Below, piece after piece: positions 1 to 6,986 of a DNA stretch of 10,299 bases (position 1 is its first letter; every line of letters begins with the position of its first letter). Where the stretch lies: the NCBI GenBank assembly GCA_039182715.1, contig JBCDBY010000157.1, forward strand, positions 1 to 10,299. The letters are read 5' to 3'. A program made the translations under genes and the position numbers. The DNA is from JBCDBY01 sp039182715 (GTDB lineage: Bacteria > Planctomycetota > PLA2). Below the pieces are notes generated by a model. That model had not been told where the DNA came from and searched no databases. It worked only from the letters and a program-made list of their open reading frames with translations.

Positions 1-93
1 CCCCCCCCGAGGCCCCCCCCCGGCCCGGGGGGCCGGCGTGGGCCCGGCGCCCCCCCCCGCCAAATTTGTGGTTTTCTGGTTTTCGGGGGCCAA
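1..93. other. Extreme G/C homopolymer tract and non-coding edge
   Basis: The first 61 bases contain only two A/T positions and consist of runs of C and G up to nine or ten long. They are followed by a short A/T-richer stretch (about 62-85) that ends at the stop codon of the minus-strand gene. No reading frame with plausible composition is present. The tract could fold into G/C hairpins on either strand, but I see no terminator-type U run. The composition differs sharply from the rest of the window, so it may be a contig-edge or sequencing artefact rather than biology. Confidence 0.6.
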
Positions 94-747
94 CTACCGC
101 TCGGCCTTGGCCTGCTGCTCGATCCAGCCCAGGTCCTTGGCCAGCGCGGGCTTGGCCAGCGGCCGCAGCTCCCGCACGAACTCATAAACCTCCCCGTTCG
201 CGATCGCCAGCGCCGCGAGGTGCCGGGCCGCTTCGTCGCGCTCCTCGTCGCGCGCGGCGTCGAGCCACTGCACGAGCTTGAGGCACGCCGCGGGGTCGGC
301 GCGGATGCTGGTGTAGGCGAGCAGCACGCGCCGCACCTCCTTCTTCTTCCAGTCGAGGTCGGCGATGCGCGGCGCCTCGGGCGCGGCGGCGATCAGCTTC
401 GCGGCCAACTCGTCGTCCTTCGCACGCGCCCGCAGGTGCGGCAGCCCCCCGCCCATCGCGACCGCGCCGTAGAGCGTCGGACGCGCGTCTTTGGGCACCT
501 TCACGTCCAACAGCTCGGGGATGCGCGCCGGGTAGCGACGGCACAGCCCGATCACGAGCCCCGCGAAAAGATGGTCGTCTGCAAGGCTCGGACCGAATCC
601 CCCTCGCCGGACGAAGCCCGGCATGGCGTCCTGGCCCTGCTCGAACGTCAGCGCATGCAGGCGGACGTAGAGACCGGCCTGCTCGCGGGTGACCGGCTCC
701 CGCGCCGACACGACGCCGGCCAGAACCACAAGAACGATGATGCGCAT
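94..747 (-). CDS. Secreted alpha-helical protein of unknown function
   Basis: This encodes a 217-residue protein of no family I recognise. The ATG at 747 is chosen because an AGGAGAG Shine-Dalgarno lies about 7 nt upstream and because translation from there begins directly with a signal peptide (MRIIVLVVLAGVVSA, cleavage probably after residue 15). An in-frame ATG eight codons further upstream would put arginines in front of the signal and has no such ribosome binding site. The mature protein is rich in Ala, Arg, Leu, Asp and Glu and looks helical throughout. A KKKEVRR stretch lies near residue 135 and only two cysteines are visible. No catalytic motif or membrane segment is seen after the signal, so export to periplasm or exterior is inferred. 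It starts 58 nt after the thioesterase stop on the same strand and may be cotranscribed with it. Confidence 0.75.
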   Translation of the reverse strand: MRIIVLVVLAGVVSAREPVTREQAGLYVRLHALTFEQGQDAMPGFVRRGGFGPSLADDHLFAGLVIGLCRRYPARIPELLDVKVPKDARPTLYGAVAMGGGLPHLRARAKDDELAAKLIAAAPEAPRIADLDWKKKEVRRVLLAYTSIRADPAACLKLVQWLDAARDEERDEAARHLAALAIANGEVYEFVRELRPLAKPALAKDLGWIEQQAKAER

Positions 748-805
748 GGGTGCTCTCCTACGGGGGAACACGCAAAGCGAACGGGTGCACCTTCGAAATG
801 GGTGG

Positions 806-1207
806 CTACTTTTCCAGCAGCCCCCGAAGCTCCGCGGGCATCGGCGCGCTCTTCCCCGCCCCGTCCACGCAGACCATCGTGACCTTCGCGTCGCACGCCG
901 CGCGGCCGTCCTCGAAGCGCAGGCGCTGGTCGAACCGGAAGGAGCTGTTGCCGAGGTGCTCGATCTGCGTCGTGAGCGCGAGGCGGTCGCCCATCTCGAC
1001 CTGCGCGCGGTAGTCGAGTTCCTGGCGGACGACGACGACCCAGACGCCGAGCCGGTCGGGGATGGACGTGTAGCTCTCGCCGCGGGCGCGCAGGTAGTCG
1101 AGCCGCCCCTGCTCGAGCCAGTTCACGTAGACCGCGTTGTTCAAGTGGCCGTAAGGATCGAGCTCGTAGGAACGCGCCTCGAAGTTCGTCACGGTGGGGG
1201 TCGGCAC
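806..1207 (-). CDS. Hotdog-fold acyl-CoA thioesterase (4HBT/YbgC-like)
   Basis: This is a 133-residue protein of the 4-hydroxybenzoyl-CoA thioesterase superfamily, which hydrolyses acyl-CoA or acyl-ACP thioesters in the cytoplasm; the substrate cannot be read from sequence. The family signature ELDPYGHLNNAVYVNW is at about residues 15-30, with D17 in the catalytic-Asp position known from YbgC-type enzymes. The later 'DRLALTTQIEHLGNSSFRFD' strand pattern also fits the hotdog fold. The GTG at 1207 is chosen because it gives the normal family length and places the signature at the usual distance from the N-terminus. It also leaves a clean divergent gap to speA. A longer frame from an ATG at 1279 would add 24 unconserved residues and overlap the speA start. 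A second GTG at 1192 is possible. No Shine-Dalgarno is visible, but a -10-like TCTAAT lies 6 nt upstream, so the transcript may be leaderless. Confidence 0.85.
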   Translation of the reverse strand: MPTPTVTNFEARSYELDPYGHLNNAVYVNWLEQGRLDYLRARGESYTSIPDRLGVWVVVVRQELDYRAQVEMGDRLALTTQIEHLGNSSFRFDQRLRFEDGRAACDAKVTMVCVDGAGKSAPMPAELRGLLEK

Positions 1208-1213
1208 GCGCTG

Positions 1214-1221
1214 ATTAGACT
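1214..1221. promoter_or_regulatory. Candidate bidirectional -10 element for thioesterase and speA
   Basis: The octamer ATTAGACT reads TCTAAT on the minus strand (1219 to 1214), five of six matches to TATAAT, with the thioesterase GTG starting 7 nt beyond its end. On the plus strand it reads TAGACT (1216-1221), facing speA with about 56 nt to its ATG. The two hexamers overlap by four bases. No convincing -35 hexamer is seen at 17 nt on either side. Symmetric -10 elements that fire in both directions are known in bacteria, but use here is inference. Confidence 0.45.
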
Positions 1222-1277
1222 TTGCGTCGCGGACGATCCGGCCCGACAATGGCGAGGCTTTGGAGCCCCACAGCATC

Positions 1278-3299
1278 ATGCAGGGCTGGTCCGTGCAGGA
1301 CAGCCTCGACCTCTACAACCTCCCGCTCTGGTCGGCCGGTTTCTTCGGCGCCGGCGCGGACGGGAACATCGTGGCGACCCCCACCCGCGAGGAGGGGCGC
1401 ACGATCGATCTCAAGGCGCTCGTCGACGACGTGCGCGACCGCGGCTACGAGTTGCCGCTGCTGATCCGCTTCAACGACATCCTCCACCAGCGCGTGGCGG
1501 AGATCGCCGGCTGCTTCGAAAAGGCGATCGGGGACTACGGATACGACGGCGCCTACCGCGGCGTCTATCCGATCAAGGTCAACCAGCAGGCGCACATCGT
1601 CGAGGAGATGCTCTCCGGCGACGGCCACCACGGCCACCACCTCGGCCTCGAGGTCGGCAGCCGTCCCGAGCTGCTCGCCGCGCTCGCCATGGTCGACGAC
1701 CCCGCGTCGCTCATCGTCTGCAACGGCTACAAGGACGACGCCTACATCGAGACGGCCCTGCTCACGCAGAAGCTCGGACGCAAGGTGCTGCTGATCGTCG
1801 ACCGGTTCCAGGAGATCGAGGGCGTCATCCGCGTGGCGCAACGCACCGGCATCCGCCCGACGATCGGCGTGCGCGCCAAGCTGCAGACGCGCGGCGTCGG
1901 CCGCTGGGCCGAGAGCGGCGGCAGCCTGTCGAAGTTCGGCCTCTCGACGCGGGAGATGATGAAGGCGGTCGCGCAGCTCAAGGAGCACGACCTGCTCGAC
2001 TCGCTGCAGCTGCTGCACTTCCACATGGGCAGCCAGGTGCCGTCCATCCGCGTCTTCAAGGACGCGCTGCGCGAGGCGTCGCGCATCTACGTCGAGCTCG
2101 CGCAGCTCGGCGCGCCGATGCGCTACATCGACGTGGGCGGCGGCCTCGCCGTCGACTACGACGGTTCGAACACCAACTTCCACTCCTCGATGAACTACAG
2201 CGTCCAGGAGTACGCCAACGACGTCGTTGCCGCCGTGCAGGAAGCGTGCGACAAGGCGGAGGTCGCCCACCCGACGATCCTCTCGGAGTCGGGCCGCGCG
2301 CTCGTCGCGCACCACTCGGTGCTCGTCTTCGACGTGCTCGACCGGCACGAGCAGGTGGTCCGCGAGCCGGAGCCGCCGGCCGAGGACGCGCACGACGTGG
2401 TGAAGAATCTCTACGAGACCTGGAGCAGCATCAAGAAGGCGCGTCTGCTCGAGCCGTACCACGACGCCATCTCGCTGCGCGACGAGGCGTATCAGCTCTT
2501 CAACCTCGGCTTCCTCGACCTCGAGGGACGCGCCCAGGCGGAGCGGCTCTTCTTCTGCTGCTGCACGCGCCTGCGCAAGATGCTCCAGCGCATCGACCGC
2601 GTGCCCGAGGAGCTGGAAGGACTCGAGCGCGCGCTCGCCGACACCTACTACTGCAACTTCTCCGTCTTCCAGTCGATGCCGGACGCATGGGCGGTCGACC
2701 AGCTCTTCCCGATCATGCCGATCCACCGGCTCGGCGAGCGACCGACGCGCAAGGGCATTCTCGTCGACCTGACCTGCGACTCGGACGGCAAGATCGACAA
2801 GTTCGTCGACCTGCACGACGTCAAGGACGTGCTCGACCTGCACGCGCCCGACGGCGAGCCCTACTACCTCGGCGCCTTCCTCGTCGGGGCGTACCAGGAG
2901 ATCCTCGGCGACCTGCACAACCTCTTCGGCGACACGAACGCGATCCACGTCTCGGTCGACGACGCGGGCGGCTACACGATCGACCACGTCGTCATCGGCG
3001 ACACGGTCGGCGAGGTGCTCGGGTTCGTCGAGTTCGACCCGCGCGATTTGCTGCGCCGCGTGCGCAAGTCGTGCGACCGCGCCGTGCGCGCCGGCACGAT
3101 GACCGCGCGCGAGACACGCACGCTGCTCCGTCGCTACGAGGAAGGCCTCAACGGCTACACCTATCTCACGCCGGACGATCCGACAGCGTCGACGCCAGTT
3201 TCGGAATCGTCACGTCGTACCGATACGCCAGCGACCGATGCGTATCGGGAAACTCCTCCGCCTCGTACGCAATCCCCAGCGCATCCAGACGCGTCCTGA
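1278..3299 (+). CDS. speA: Biosynthetic arginine decarboxylase SpeA (PLP-dependent)
   Basis: SpeA decarboxylates L-arginine to agmatine, the first step of the agmatine route to putrescine and spermidine. The 673-residue product matches the E. coli enzyme (658 aa) in recalled sequence over nearly its whole length. The Schiff-base lysine is K100 in VYPIKVNQ. Other shared blocks are VCNGYKD, LQLLHFHMGSQ, IDVGGGLAVDYDG and LSESGRALVAHH. The catalytic-cysteine motif LTCDSDG has C500. FSVFQSMPDAWAVDQLFPIMP and VGAYQEILGDLHNLFGDT complete the match. The fold is a PLP alanine-racemase-like barrel plus a C-terminal beta domain, acting in the cytoplasm. ATG 1278 is preferred; GGAG at 1262-1265 is 12 nt upstream, and an in-frame TTG at 1260 is the alternative. 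The conserved region ends at GYTYL near 3165. About 44 further residues, rich in Pro, Ser and Thr, are encoded over the 3' end of the convergent esterase gene and have no counterpart in E. coli SpeA. Confidence 0.96.
   Translation: MQGWSVQDSLDLYNLPLWSAGFFGAGADGNIVATPTREEGRTIDLKALVDDVRDRGYELPLLIRFNDILHQRVAEIAGCFEKAIGDYGYDGAYRGVYPIKVNQQAHIVEEMLSGDGHHGHHLGLEVGSRPELLAALAMVDDPASLIVCNGYKDDAYIETALLTQKLGRKVLLIVDRFQEIEGVIRVAQRTGIRPTIGVRAKLQTRGVGRWAESGGSLSKFGLSTREMMKAVAQLKEHDLLDSLQLLHFHMGSQVPSIRVFKDALREASRIYVELAQLGAPMRYIDVGGGLAVDYDGSNTNFHSSMNYSVQEYANDVVAAVQEACDKAEVAHPTILSESGRALVAHHSVLVFDVLDRHEQVVREPEPPAEDAHDVVKNLYETWSSIKKARLLEPYHDAISLRDEAYQLFNLGFLDLEGRAQAERLFFCCCTRLRKMLQRIDRVPEELEGLERALADTYYCNFSVFQSMPDAWAVDQLFPIMPIHRLGERPTRKGILVDLTCDSDGKIDKFVDLHDVKDVLDLHAPDGEPYYLGAFLVGAYQEILGDLHNLFGDTNAIHVSVDDAGGYTIDHVVIGDTVGEVLGFVEFDPRDLLRRVRKSCDRAVRAGTMTARETRTLLRRYEEGLNGYTYLTPDDPTASTPVSESSRRTDTPATDAYRETPPPRTQSPAHPDAS
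3166..3299. other. 134-nt convergent overlap of speA and esterase 3' ends
   Basis: The speA stop (TGA, 3297-3299) lies inside the esterase gene, and the esterase stop (TGA of the minus strand, 3166-3168) lies inside speA, close after the codons for the conserved SpeA end. Both strands are therefore coding here. The esterase frame is the one under clear functional constraint, since it carries H307 at 3238-3240. No intrinsic terminator is visible between the genes, so the two mRNAs would share complementary 3' ends. Confidence 0.85.
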
Positions 3300-4158
3300 A
3301 CGCGCGCAGGCCGAGGTGCAGCCGCCACTCGTCGCGGCTGCCGCAGTCGAGGAAGAGCAGGTCGAGGTCGCGCAGCGCCGCCGCGGCGGCCGGACGGTCC
3401 ACCATCGCGATCGGATCGTGCGCCTGCCACTGCGCCCAGATCTCCGGCCGGAGCTCGTTCGTCGCCGGCTCGAACGGAAAGCGGAACCCGAACGGCGCGG
3501 CGGGATCGGGCGAGTAGCAGGCCGCCATGCCGACCGCGTGCACCACGTGGAAGTCGGCGCCGCCGAACTTCTCGCGCGCCTCGAAGTGCTCGACCCAGGC
3601 GTCGAGCGAGTCGAACTCCGCCAGCCGCGCGATGACGTCGGCGAAGTCGGGCTGATAGAGCAGCGCGAATCCCAGGTCGCCCGACTGGCAGGAGACCGCG
3701 TGGACGAGGCCGGGCCGCTGCATGGCGAGCCGCAGACCGCCGTAGCCGCCGGAGCTGCGCCCGAAGAACCCGCGCGCGCCGCTGCAGCGGAAGCGTTTCT
3801 CCACGTACGGGATGATCTCGTCGCAGACGTAGTCCTCGTAGCGGCCGGTCGCCGACGAGTTGAGGTACTGGCTGCCTCCCCACCGCGTGAAGCAGTCGGG
3901 GAAGGCGACGACGACCGGCGGCATGCCGCCCGCGATGAGCCGGTCGAGCCGTGCCGGGAGTCCGGGCGACCAGCGGTTGCCGGCGCACTCCTCCTCGCCG
4001 CTCTTGCCGTAGGCGGTCAAACAGACGAGCAGCGGGTAGGAGGCGTCGCCGTCGCGATAGCCGGGCGGCGTGTAGACCCAGAGGTCGCGTTCGTAGGGGT
4101 CGCCGCACGCGTTGTCGCGCAGGACGGCGGACTCGTGGCGAAGAATGGTGAGGCTCAT
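3166..4158 (-). CDS. Alpha/beta-hydrolase esterase (EstD/putative esterase family)
   Basis: This is a 330-residue cytoplasmic alpha/beta hydrolase of the putative esterase type (Pfam Esterase, which includes esterase D and enterochelin esterase-like proteins). The early block RDLWVYTPPGY near residues 24-34, followed by SYPLLVCLTAYG, is typical. The nucleophile elbow is GRSSGGYGG with S135. D276 in DCGSRDEW and H307 in DTHRS occupy the expected acid and base positions. No signal peptide is present. The ATG at 4158 overlaps the lpxK stop as ATGA, so translation is probably coupled. The same frame stays open far upstream, but that part is arginine-rich shadow over lpxK. The substrate is unknown: deacylation of a carbohydrate, lipid or small-molecule ester is all that can be said. 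Its last 134 nt, which encode the His box, are antisense to the speA tail. Confidence 0.87.
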   Translation of the reverse strand: MSLTILRHESAVLRDNACGDPYERDLWVYTPPGYRDGDASYPLLVCLTAYGKSGEEECAGNRWSPGLPARLDRLIAGGMPPVVVAFPDCFTRWGGSQYLNSSATGRYEDYVCDEIIPYVEKRFRCSGARGFFGRSSGGYGGLRLAMQRPGLVHAVSCQSGDLGFALLYQPDFADVIARLAEFDSLDAWVEHFEAREKFGGADFHVVHAVGMAACYSPDPAAPFGFRFPFEPATNELRPEIWAQWQAHDPIAMVDRPAAAAALRDLDLLFLDCGSRDEWRLHLGLRAFRTRLDALGIAYEAEEFPDTHRSLAYRYDVTIPKLASTLSDRPA

Positions 4159-5165
4159 GCGATGGCGGCGTCGAGCGCGGCCAGCAGCGGCTCGCCCCCT
4201 TCGACGAAGGTGAACTCGATGGTCACGACGTGCAGCGGCGGACCGTCCGCCGGCCACAGCGGCTGCAGCTCGACCGCGTCCTTCTCGGTGACCACGACCG
4301 GTCGTCCGTCCGCGGCGAGCGACGCGGCATCGTCGGGCGAGAACGCGTGGTGGTCGCGGAAGATGCGCGTCGCCGCGACGTCCGCGCCGAGCTCCCGCAC
4401 CGTCGCGACGAACGCGTGCGGATTGCCGATGCCGCAGGCGACGAGCACCGCGAGCCCGGTGAGGTCGGCGGCGCAGGCGGGCGCGAACCGCGCCGTGGCG
4501 ACCGGCGCCGTGGTGCGCGCGCGGATCTCGCGCATGGTGGCGCCGAGGTCCTCGCGTTCCACCTGATCGGCGCGCGTGATGACCACGCCGTCGGCGCGCG
4601 CCAGCGACGAGAGCGGCTCGCGCAGTCGTCCGCCGGGCGGGCACCAGCCGCCGCCGAACGGATCGGTCGCGTCGACCAGCACGAGATCGAAGTCGCGGTG
4701 CAGCGGATGGTGCTGGAAGCCGTCGTCGAGCAGGAAGAGGTCGAACTGCCCATCGACCTTCGAGCCGGCGCGGTGCCGGTCGGGATCCTGGAAGTGCGGC
4801 AGCGCGGGGAGGTGGCGCGCGATGACCTGCGCCTCGTCGTTGCCCTCCGGGCCCTGCGCGCCGTAGCCGCGGCTGAGGATCGCGATGCGCCGGCCGGCGT
4901 CGAGGAAACGCGTCGCGAGGTAGATGACGGTGGGCGTCTTGCCCGTACCGCCGAAGGTCAAATTGCCGACGCTGACGACCTTGGCCGTCAGCGTCTTGCG
5001 CCGGTCGCGCCAGCTGCGGGCGCGCCGGCCGGCCACCGTCCCGTAGAGCCAGGACAGCGGCGCCAGCAGGAGCGCGAAACTACTCGTCTTCCGCCGCGGG
5101 GACTTCCCGCTCGCGGACGACGTCGCCCTGCTCTCCCTGCTTCCGATCGGCGCTCCCCGGCTCAA
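4155..5165 (-). CDS. lpxK: Tetraacyldisaccharide 4'-kinase LpxK
   Basis: LpxK transfers phosphate from ATP to the 4' position of the tetraacyl disaccharide-1-phosphate lipid A precursor, at the cytoplasmic face of the inner membrane. The 336-residue product carries the family's membrane-associating N-terminus (ALLLAPLSWLYG, about 31-42). The P-loop is VGNLTFGGTGKTPT with K76. DDGFQHHPLHRD has D147 and D148. The late blocks FRDHHAFSPDD (269-279) and VVTEKDAVEL (291-300) are also present. ILSRGYG and WCPPGGRLREPLSSLARAD are further family blocks. No ATG, GTG or TTG occurs between the TTG at 5165 and the conserved region, so TTG is taken as the start. AAGGAG sits about 4 nt upstream of it. This makes an 86-nt overlap with the preceding gene, while the stop overlaps the esterase ATG by 4 nt. 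The arrangement supports a three-gene operon. Confidence 0.93.
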   Translation of the reverse strand: MSRGAPIGSRESRATSSASGKSPRRKTSSFALLLAPLSWLYGTVAGRRARSWRDRRKTLTAKVVSVGNLTFGGTGKTPTVIYLATRFLDAGRRIAILSRGYGAQGPEGNDEAQVIARHLPALPHFQDPDRHRAGSKVDGQFDLFLLDDGFQHHPLHRDFDLVLVDATDPFGGGWCPPGGRLREPLSSLARADGVVITRADQVEREDLGATMREIRARTTAPVATARFAPACAADLTGLAVLVACGIGNPHAFVATVRELGADVAATRIFRDHHAFSPDDAASLAADGRPVVVTEKDAVELQPLWPADGPPLHVVTIEFTFVEGGEPLLAALDAAIA

Positions 5166-5955
5166 ACTTCTCCTTGTCGGTCGTGGAGATCTTCAGGTTG
5201 CGGTAACGCGCCCGCTCCAGGACCCGGTAGTACTTTACGAAGAGGGACTCGTCGGCGGGAAGCTTCACCTCCTCGACGATCTCCTTCTTCTTGAGCTCGC
5301 GGTAGCGATGCGCCGTCCAGCCCTTCTCGGCCGGGAACTTGTTCATCAGGTACGCCTCGCGCTCGGCGGGCGTGAGCTTCTCGAGATCGAGCTGCTTCTT
5401 CTCGGCGGCGGCCGCGGCCTGCTTCGCCTCGTCCTGCTTGCTCTTGCCGGCGCGCAGGCGGCGCAGAATCTCGGCGCGCTCCTTCGCGGTGAGCTTACCG
5501 GTGATGGTCACCGACTCGATCGAGGAGTAGCGGAAGAAGATGTAGCCGTCGGAGTTGCCCGACCACCAGAGGCGCACGCCGCTGCGGCCGTGGGCTACGT
5601 CCTTCTGGGGCACGAAGCGGCGGTCGACGAGTCGCTCGATGAGCTTGCCGTTGCGGATGACGCCCTTGAAGACGATCGCGGGGCGACCGGGGGCGTTCTT
5701 GATGCGGATGTCCGCCTTGATGTCCGCCTTGGTCTTGAGGCGAAGCAGTTCGCCCGCAACCTCCTGCGGCTTCAGCACGCGCACCTTCTCCTTGGTGGCG
5801 AGCGCCTTCTCATCAGTCTGCTTGGGCGCCGGCTTGTCGGCCGAAACCTCTTCCACCAGGCCCGGCGACTCCTTGCCGGCGGGACTTTCCTGGGCCCAGG
5901 CCGCGCCCGCGATGAGGGCGAGACCGAGGGTGATTCGCATCAAGCTGCTGGACAT
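5080..5955 (-). CDS. Secreted charged protein of unknown function, upstream of lpxK
   Basis: This encodes a 291-residue protein of no family I recognise. The ATG at 5955 is supported by AGGGAG about 6 nt upstream and by an immediate signal peptide (residues 1-21, ending GAAWA before QES). A second ATG at 5940 would also give a signal peptide. The mature protein starts with a low-complexity Lys/Glu/Pro segment (about 22-60). A more ordered, beta-rich part follows (about 78-150, with VFKGVIRNGK and GYIFFRYSSIESVTI). A strongly charged helical region (about 154-195) is likely coiled coil, and LTPAEREAYLMNKFPAEKGW (194-213) lies beyond it. The C-terminus is acidic and disordered. Its end overlaps lpxK by 86 nt. 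A terminator just upstream means it needs its own promoter within about 5956-6030, where I could not identify convincing hexamers. Envelope location is inferred from the signal peptide. Confidence 0.8.
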   Translation of the reverse strand: MSSSLMRITLGLALIAGAAWAQESPAGKESPGLVEEVSADKPAPKQTDEKALATKEKVRVLKPQEVAGELLRLKTKADIKADIRIKNAPGRPAIVFKGVIRNGKLIERLVDRRFVPQKDVAHGRSGVRLWWSGNSDGYIFFRYSSIESVTITGKLTAKERAEILRRLRAGKSKQDEAKQAAAAAEKKQLDLEKLTPAEREAYLMNKFPAEKGWTAHRYRELKKKEIVEEVKLPADESLFVKYYRVLERARYRNLKISTTDKEKFEPGSADRKQGEQGDVVREREVPAAEDE

Positions 5956-6030
5956 CTCGAACTCCCTGTGGCGGTCCCACACGGGATCCGCACGCAATCC
6001 GTATCGGGGTTTCGGCGTCCTCGCCTGAGC

Positions 6031-6070
6031 CAAAAAGAGCGCCCCGCGCCCTCGGGGAGGACGCGGGGCG
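6031..6070 (-). terminator. Rho-independent terminator after the LysM gene
   Basis: Read on the minus strand, the perfect 9-bp stem CGCCCCGCG / CGCGGGGCG (6070-6062 and 6048-6040) has a 13-nt loop. It is followed, after CTC, by a run of five T (6036-6032). It starts about 20 nt beyond the stop of the LysM gene and would end that transcript before the next minus-strand gene at 5955. Confidence 0.88.
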
Positions 6071-6089
6071 TTCGTGTCTCGGAACGAGA

Positions 6090-6743
6090 CTACTTGGCGG
6101 GGATGTAGATGACCTGGCCGGGGCGCAGTTTGGCGGGATCGAGGCCGGGATTCACCGCCTGGATCTCGCGCCACCGGGCGTGGCTGTCGAGGAATCGCTT
6201 GGCGATCAGATCGAGCCGATCGCCGATCTGGACCTCGTAGCGGCGCAGGTTTCGCCGGGCCGGCGCGGCGCTGCTCGAGCGATCCCGGCGGTACGCGTCC
6301 GGGTTCGGAATGCGTAAGGTGTCGCCGACGTTGAGCTTGGCCACGTTCACGTCGGGGTTGGCGCGGCCGATCGCGTCGGTGAAGGAGTCCTTCAGCTTCC
6401 AGCGCCGGACCACCACCACCCAGAGGCTGTCACCCGCCTGGACGACGTAGCTCTTCGGAATGCCGCCGGGCCAGTTGCCCCGAGGGCCAACACCGGTGCC
6501 AGCACTGGAGCCACCGGCTGCGTCCGGGCCCGGCGCCGCGCGCGACTTCTCGTGCTCGTCGATGAGGTCGACCTCGGGGGTCGGCGCGGGCACGGCGTTC
6601 TTATCAATGTTGAGCGAAGGAACACCGGCGGTCGCCGGCTCAAAGGGGTCGCTCGTTCCACCCCACTGATAGATCGCCACAGCCAGAATCATCGTAATGA
6701 TCACGACGATGACCAGGATGCCGAGCTTCTCAAAACTGCCCAT
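6090..6743 (-). CDS. Membrane-anchored protein with two LysM domains
   Basis: This 217-residue protein has one N-terminal membrane segment (about residues 7-25, LGILVIVVIITMILAVAIY). A Pro/Gly/Ala-rich linker of about 70 residues follows. Two LysM modules are present: YVVQAGDSLWVV through LRIPN (about 99-146) and YEVQIGDRLDLIAKRFL through VIYIPAK (about 169-217). LysM binds N-acetylglucosamine-containing glycans such as peptidoglycan, so the protein is probably tethered to the inner membrane with its LysM part in the periplasm. No enzymatic domain is attached, so a structural or scaffolding role in the envelope is inferred. The ATG at 6743 has GGGGAGG about 7 nt upstream. It is transcribed alone: a terminator follows it and a divergent gene lies upstream. 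The lack of basic residues before the hydrophobic stretch (only one Lys) makes the orientation less certain. Confidence 0.92.
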   Translation of the reverse strand: MGSFEKLGILVIVVIITMILAVAIYQWGGTSDPFEPATAGVPSLNIDKNAVPAPTPEVDLIDEHEKSRAAPGPDAAGGSSAGTGVGPRGNWPGGIPKSYVVQAGDSLWVVVVRRWKLKDSFTDAIGRANPDVNVAKLNVGDTLRIPNPDAYRRDRSSSAAPARRNLRRYEVQIGDRLDLIAKRFLDSHARWREIQAVNPGLDPAKLRPGQVIYIPAK

Positions 6744-6837
6744 GCCAAGACCTCCCCACGTGTTTGCCCATCACGTCGCGGCGCTCCATCGATTCCGTTT
6801 CGTCCTCGGTCCGTAAGGTCTCTGCGGTCGTGTGACC

Positions 6838-6846
6838 AACCTAGCA
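6838..6846 (-). promoter_or_regulatory. Candidate extended -10 promoter for the LysM gene
   Basis: The minus strand reads TGCTAGGTT here, an extended -10 form (TGn followed by TAGGTT) resembling the TGCTAGACT on the opposite side of the same intergenic region. A start near 6831 would give a 5' untranslated region of about 88 nt, ending in the strong GGGGAGG ribosome binding site. The hexamer matches TATAAT at only three positions, so this is weak. Confidence 0.3.
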
Positions 6847-6885
6847 GCACCCACCCATCGGAACAAGGTCGAGTCCACTACATGC

Positions 6886-6919
6886 GGGGTGACAAAGCTC
6901 AATCACCCCCTTCTGGGTG
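6886..6919. repeat. Inverted repeats with two mutually exclusive pairings
   Basis: GGGGTGA (6886-6892) and TCACCCC (6903-6909) are perfect 7-bp inverted arms around a 10-nt centre. The second arm can instead pair with the following copy: CACCC (6904-6908) with GGGTG (6915-6919), loop 6 nt. A further direct GGGTGA is at 6949-6954. The position between two divergent promoters suggests an operator, or an upstream RNA structure if transcription starts further out. Function is not shown by the sequence. Confidence 0.55.
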
Positions 6920-6986
6920 TTATCGGACGGCTGCCCCCTCCGAGCGCAGGGTGAGCCCGACAAAACCCGCTGCCCGACTTCGTCAC

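Noticed and set aside
1208..1279. Longer thioesterase start at 1279
   Set aside because: It would add 24 unconserved residues, overlap the speA start and exceed the usual family length.
1215..2987. A 590-codon open frame antisense to speA
   Set aside because: Long antisense frames are expected opposite high-GC genes with strong third-position bias; the product is Val/Arg/Asp-rich with no domain.
689..3517. A 942-codon plus-strand open frame overlapping speA in another frame
   Set aside because: The translation is arginine/proline-rich low-complexity shadow with no domain, while speA in the same region matches a known enzyme end to end.
4159..4644. Upstream extension of the esterase frame to 4644
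   Set aside because: The added part is Arg/Gly-rich shadow over lpxK; the ATG at 4158 starts the recognisable domain and overlaps the lpxK stop as ATGA.
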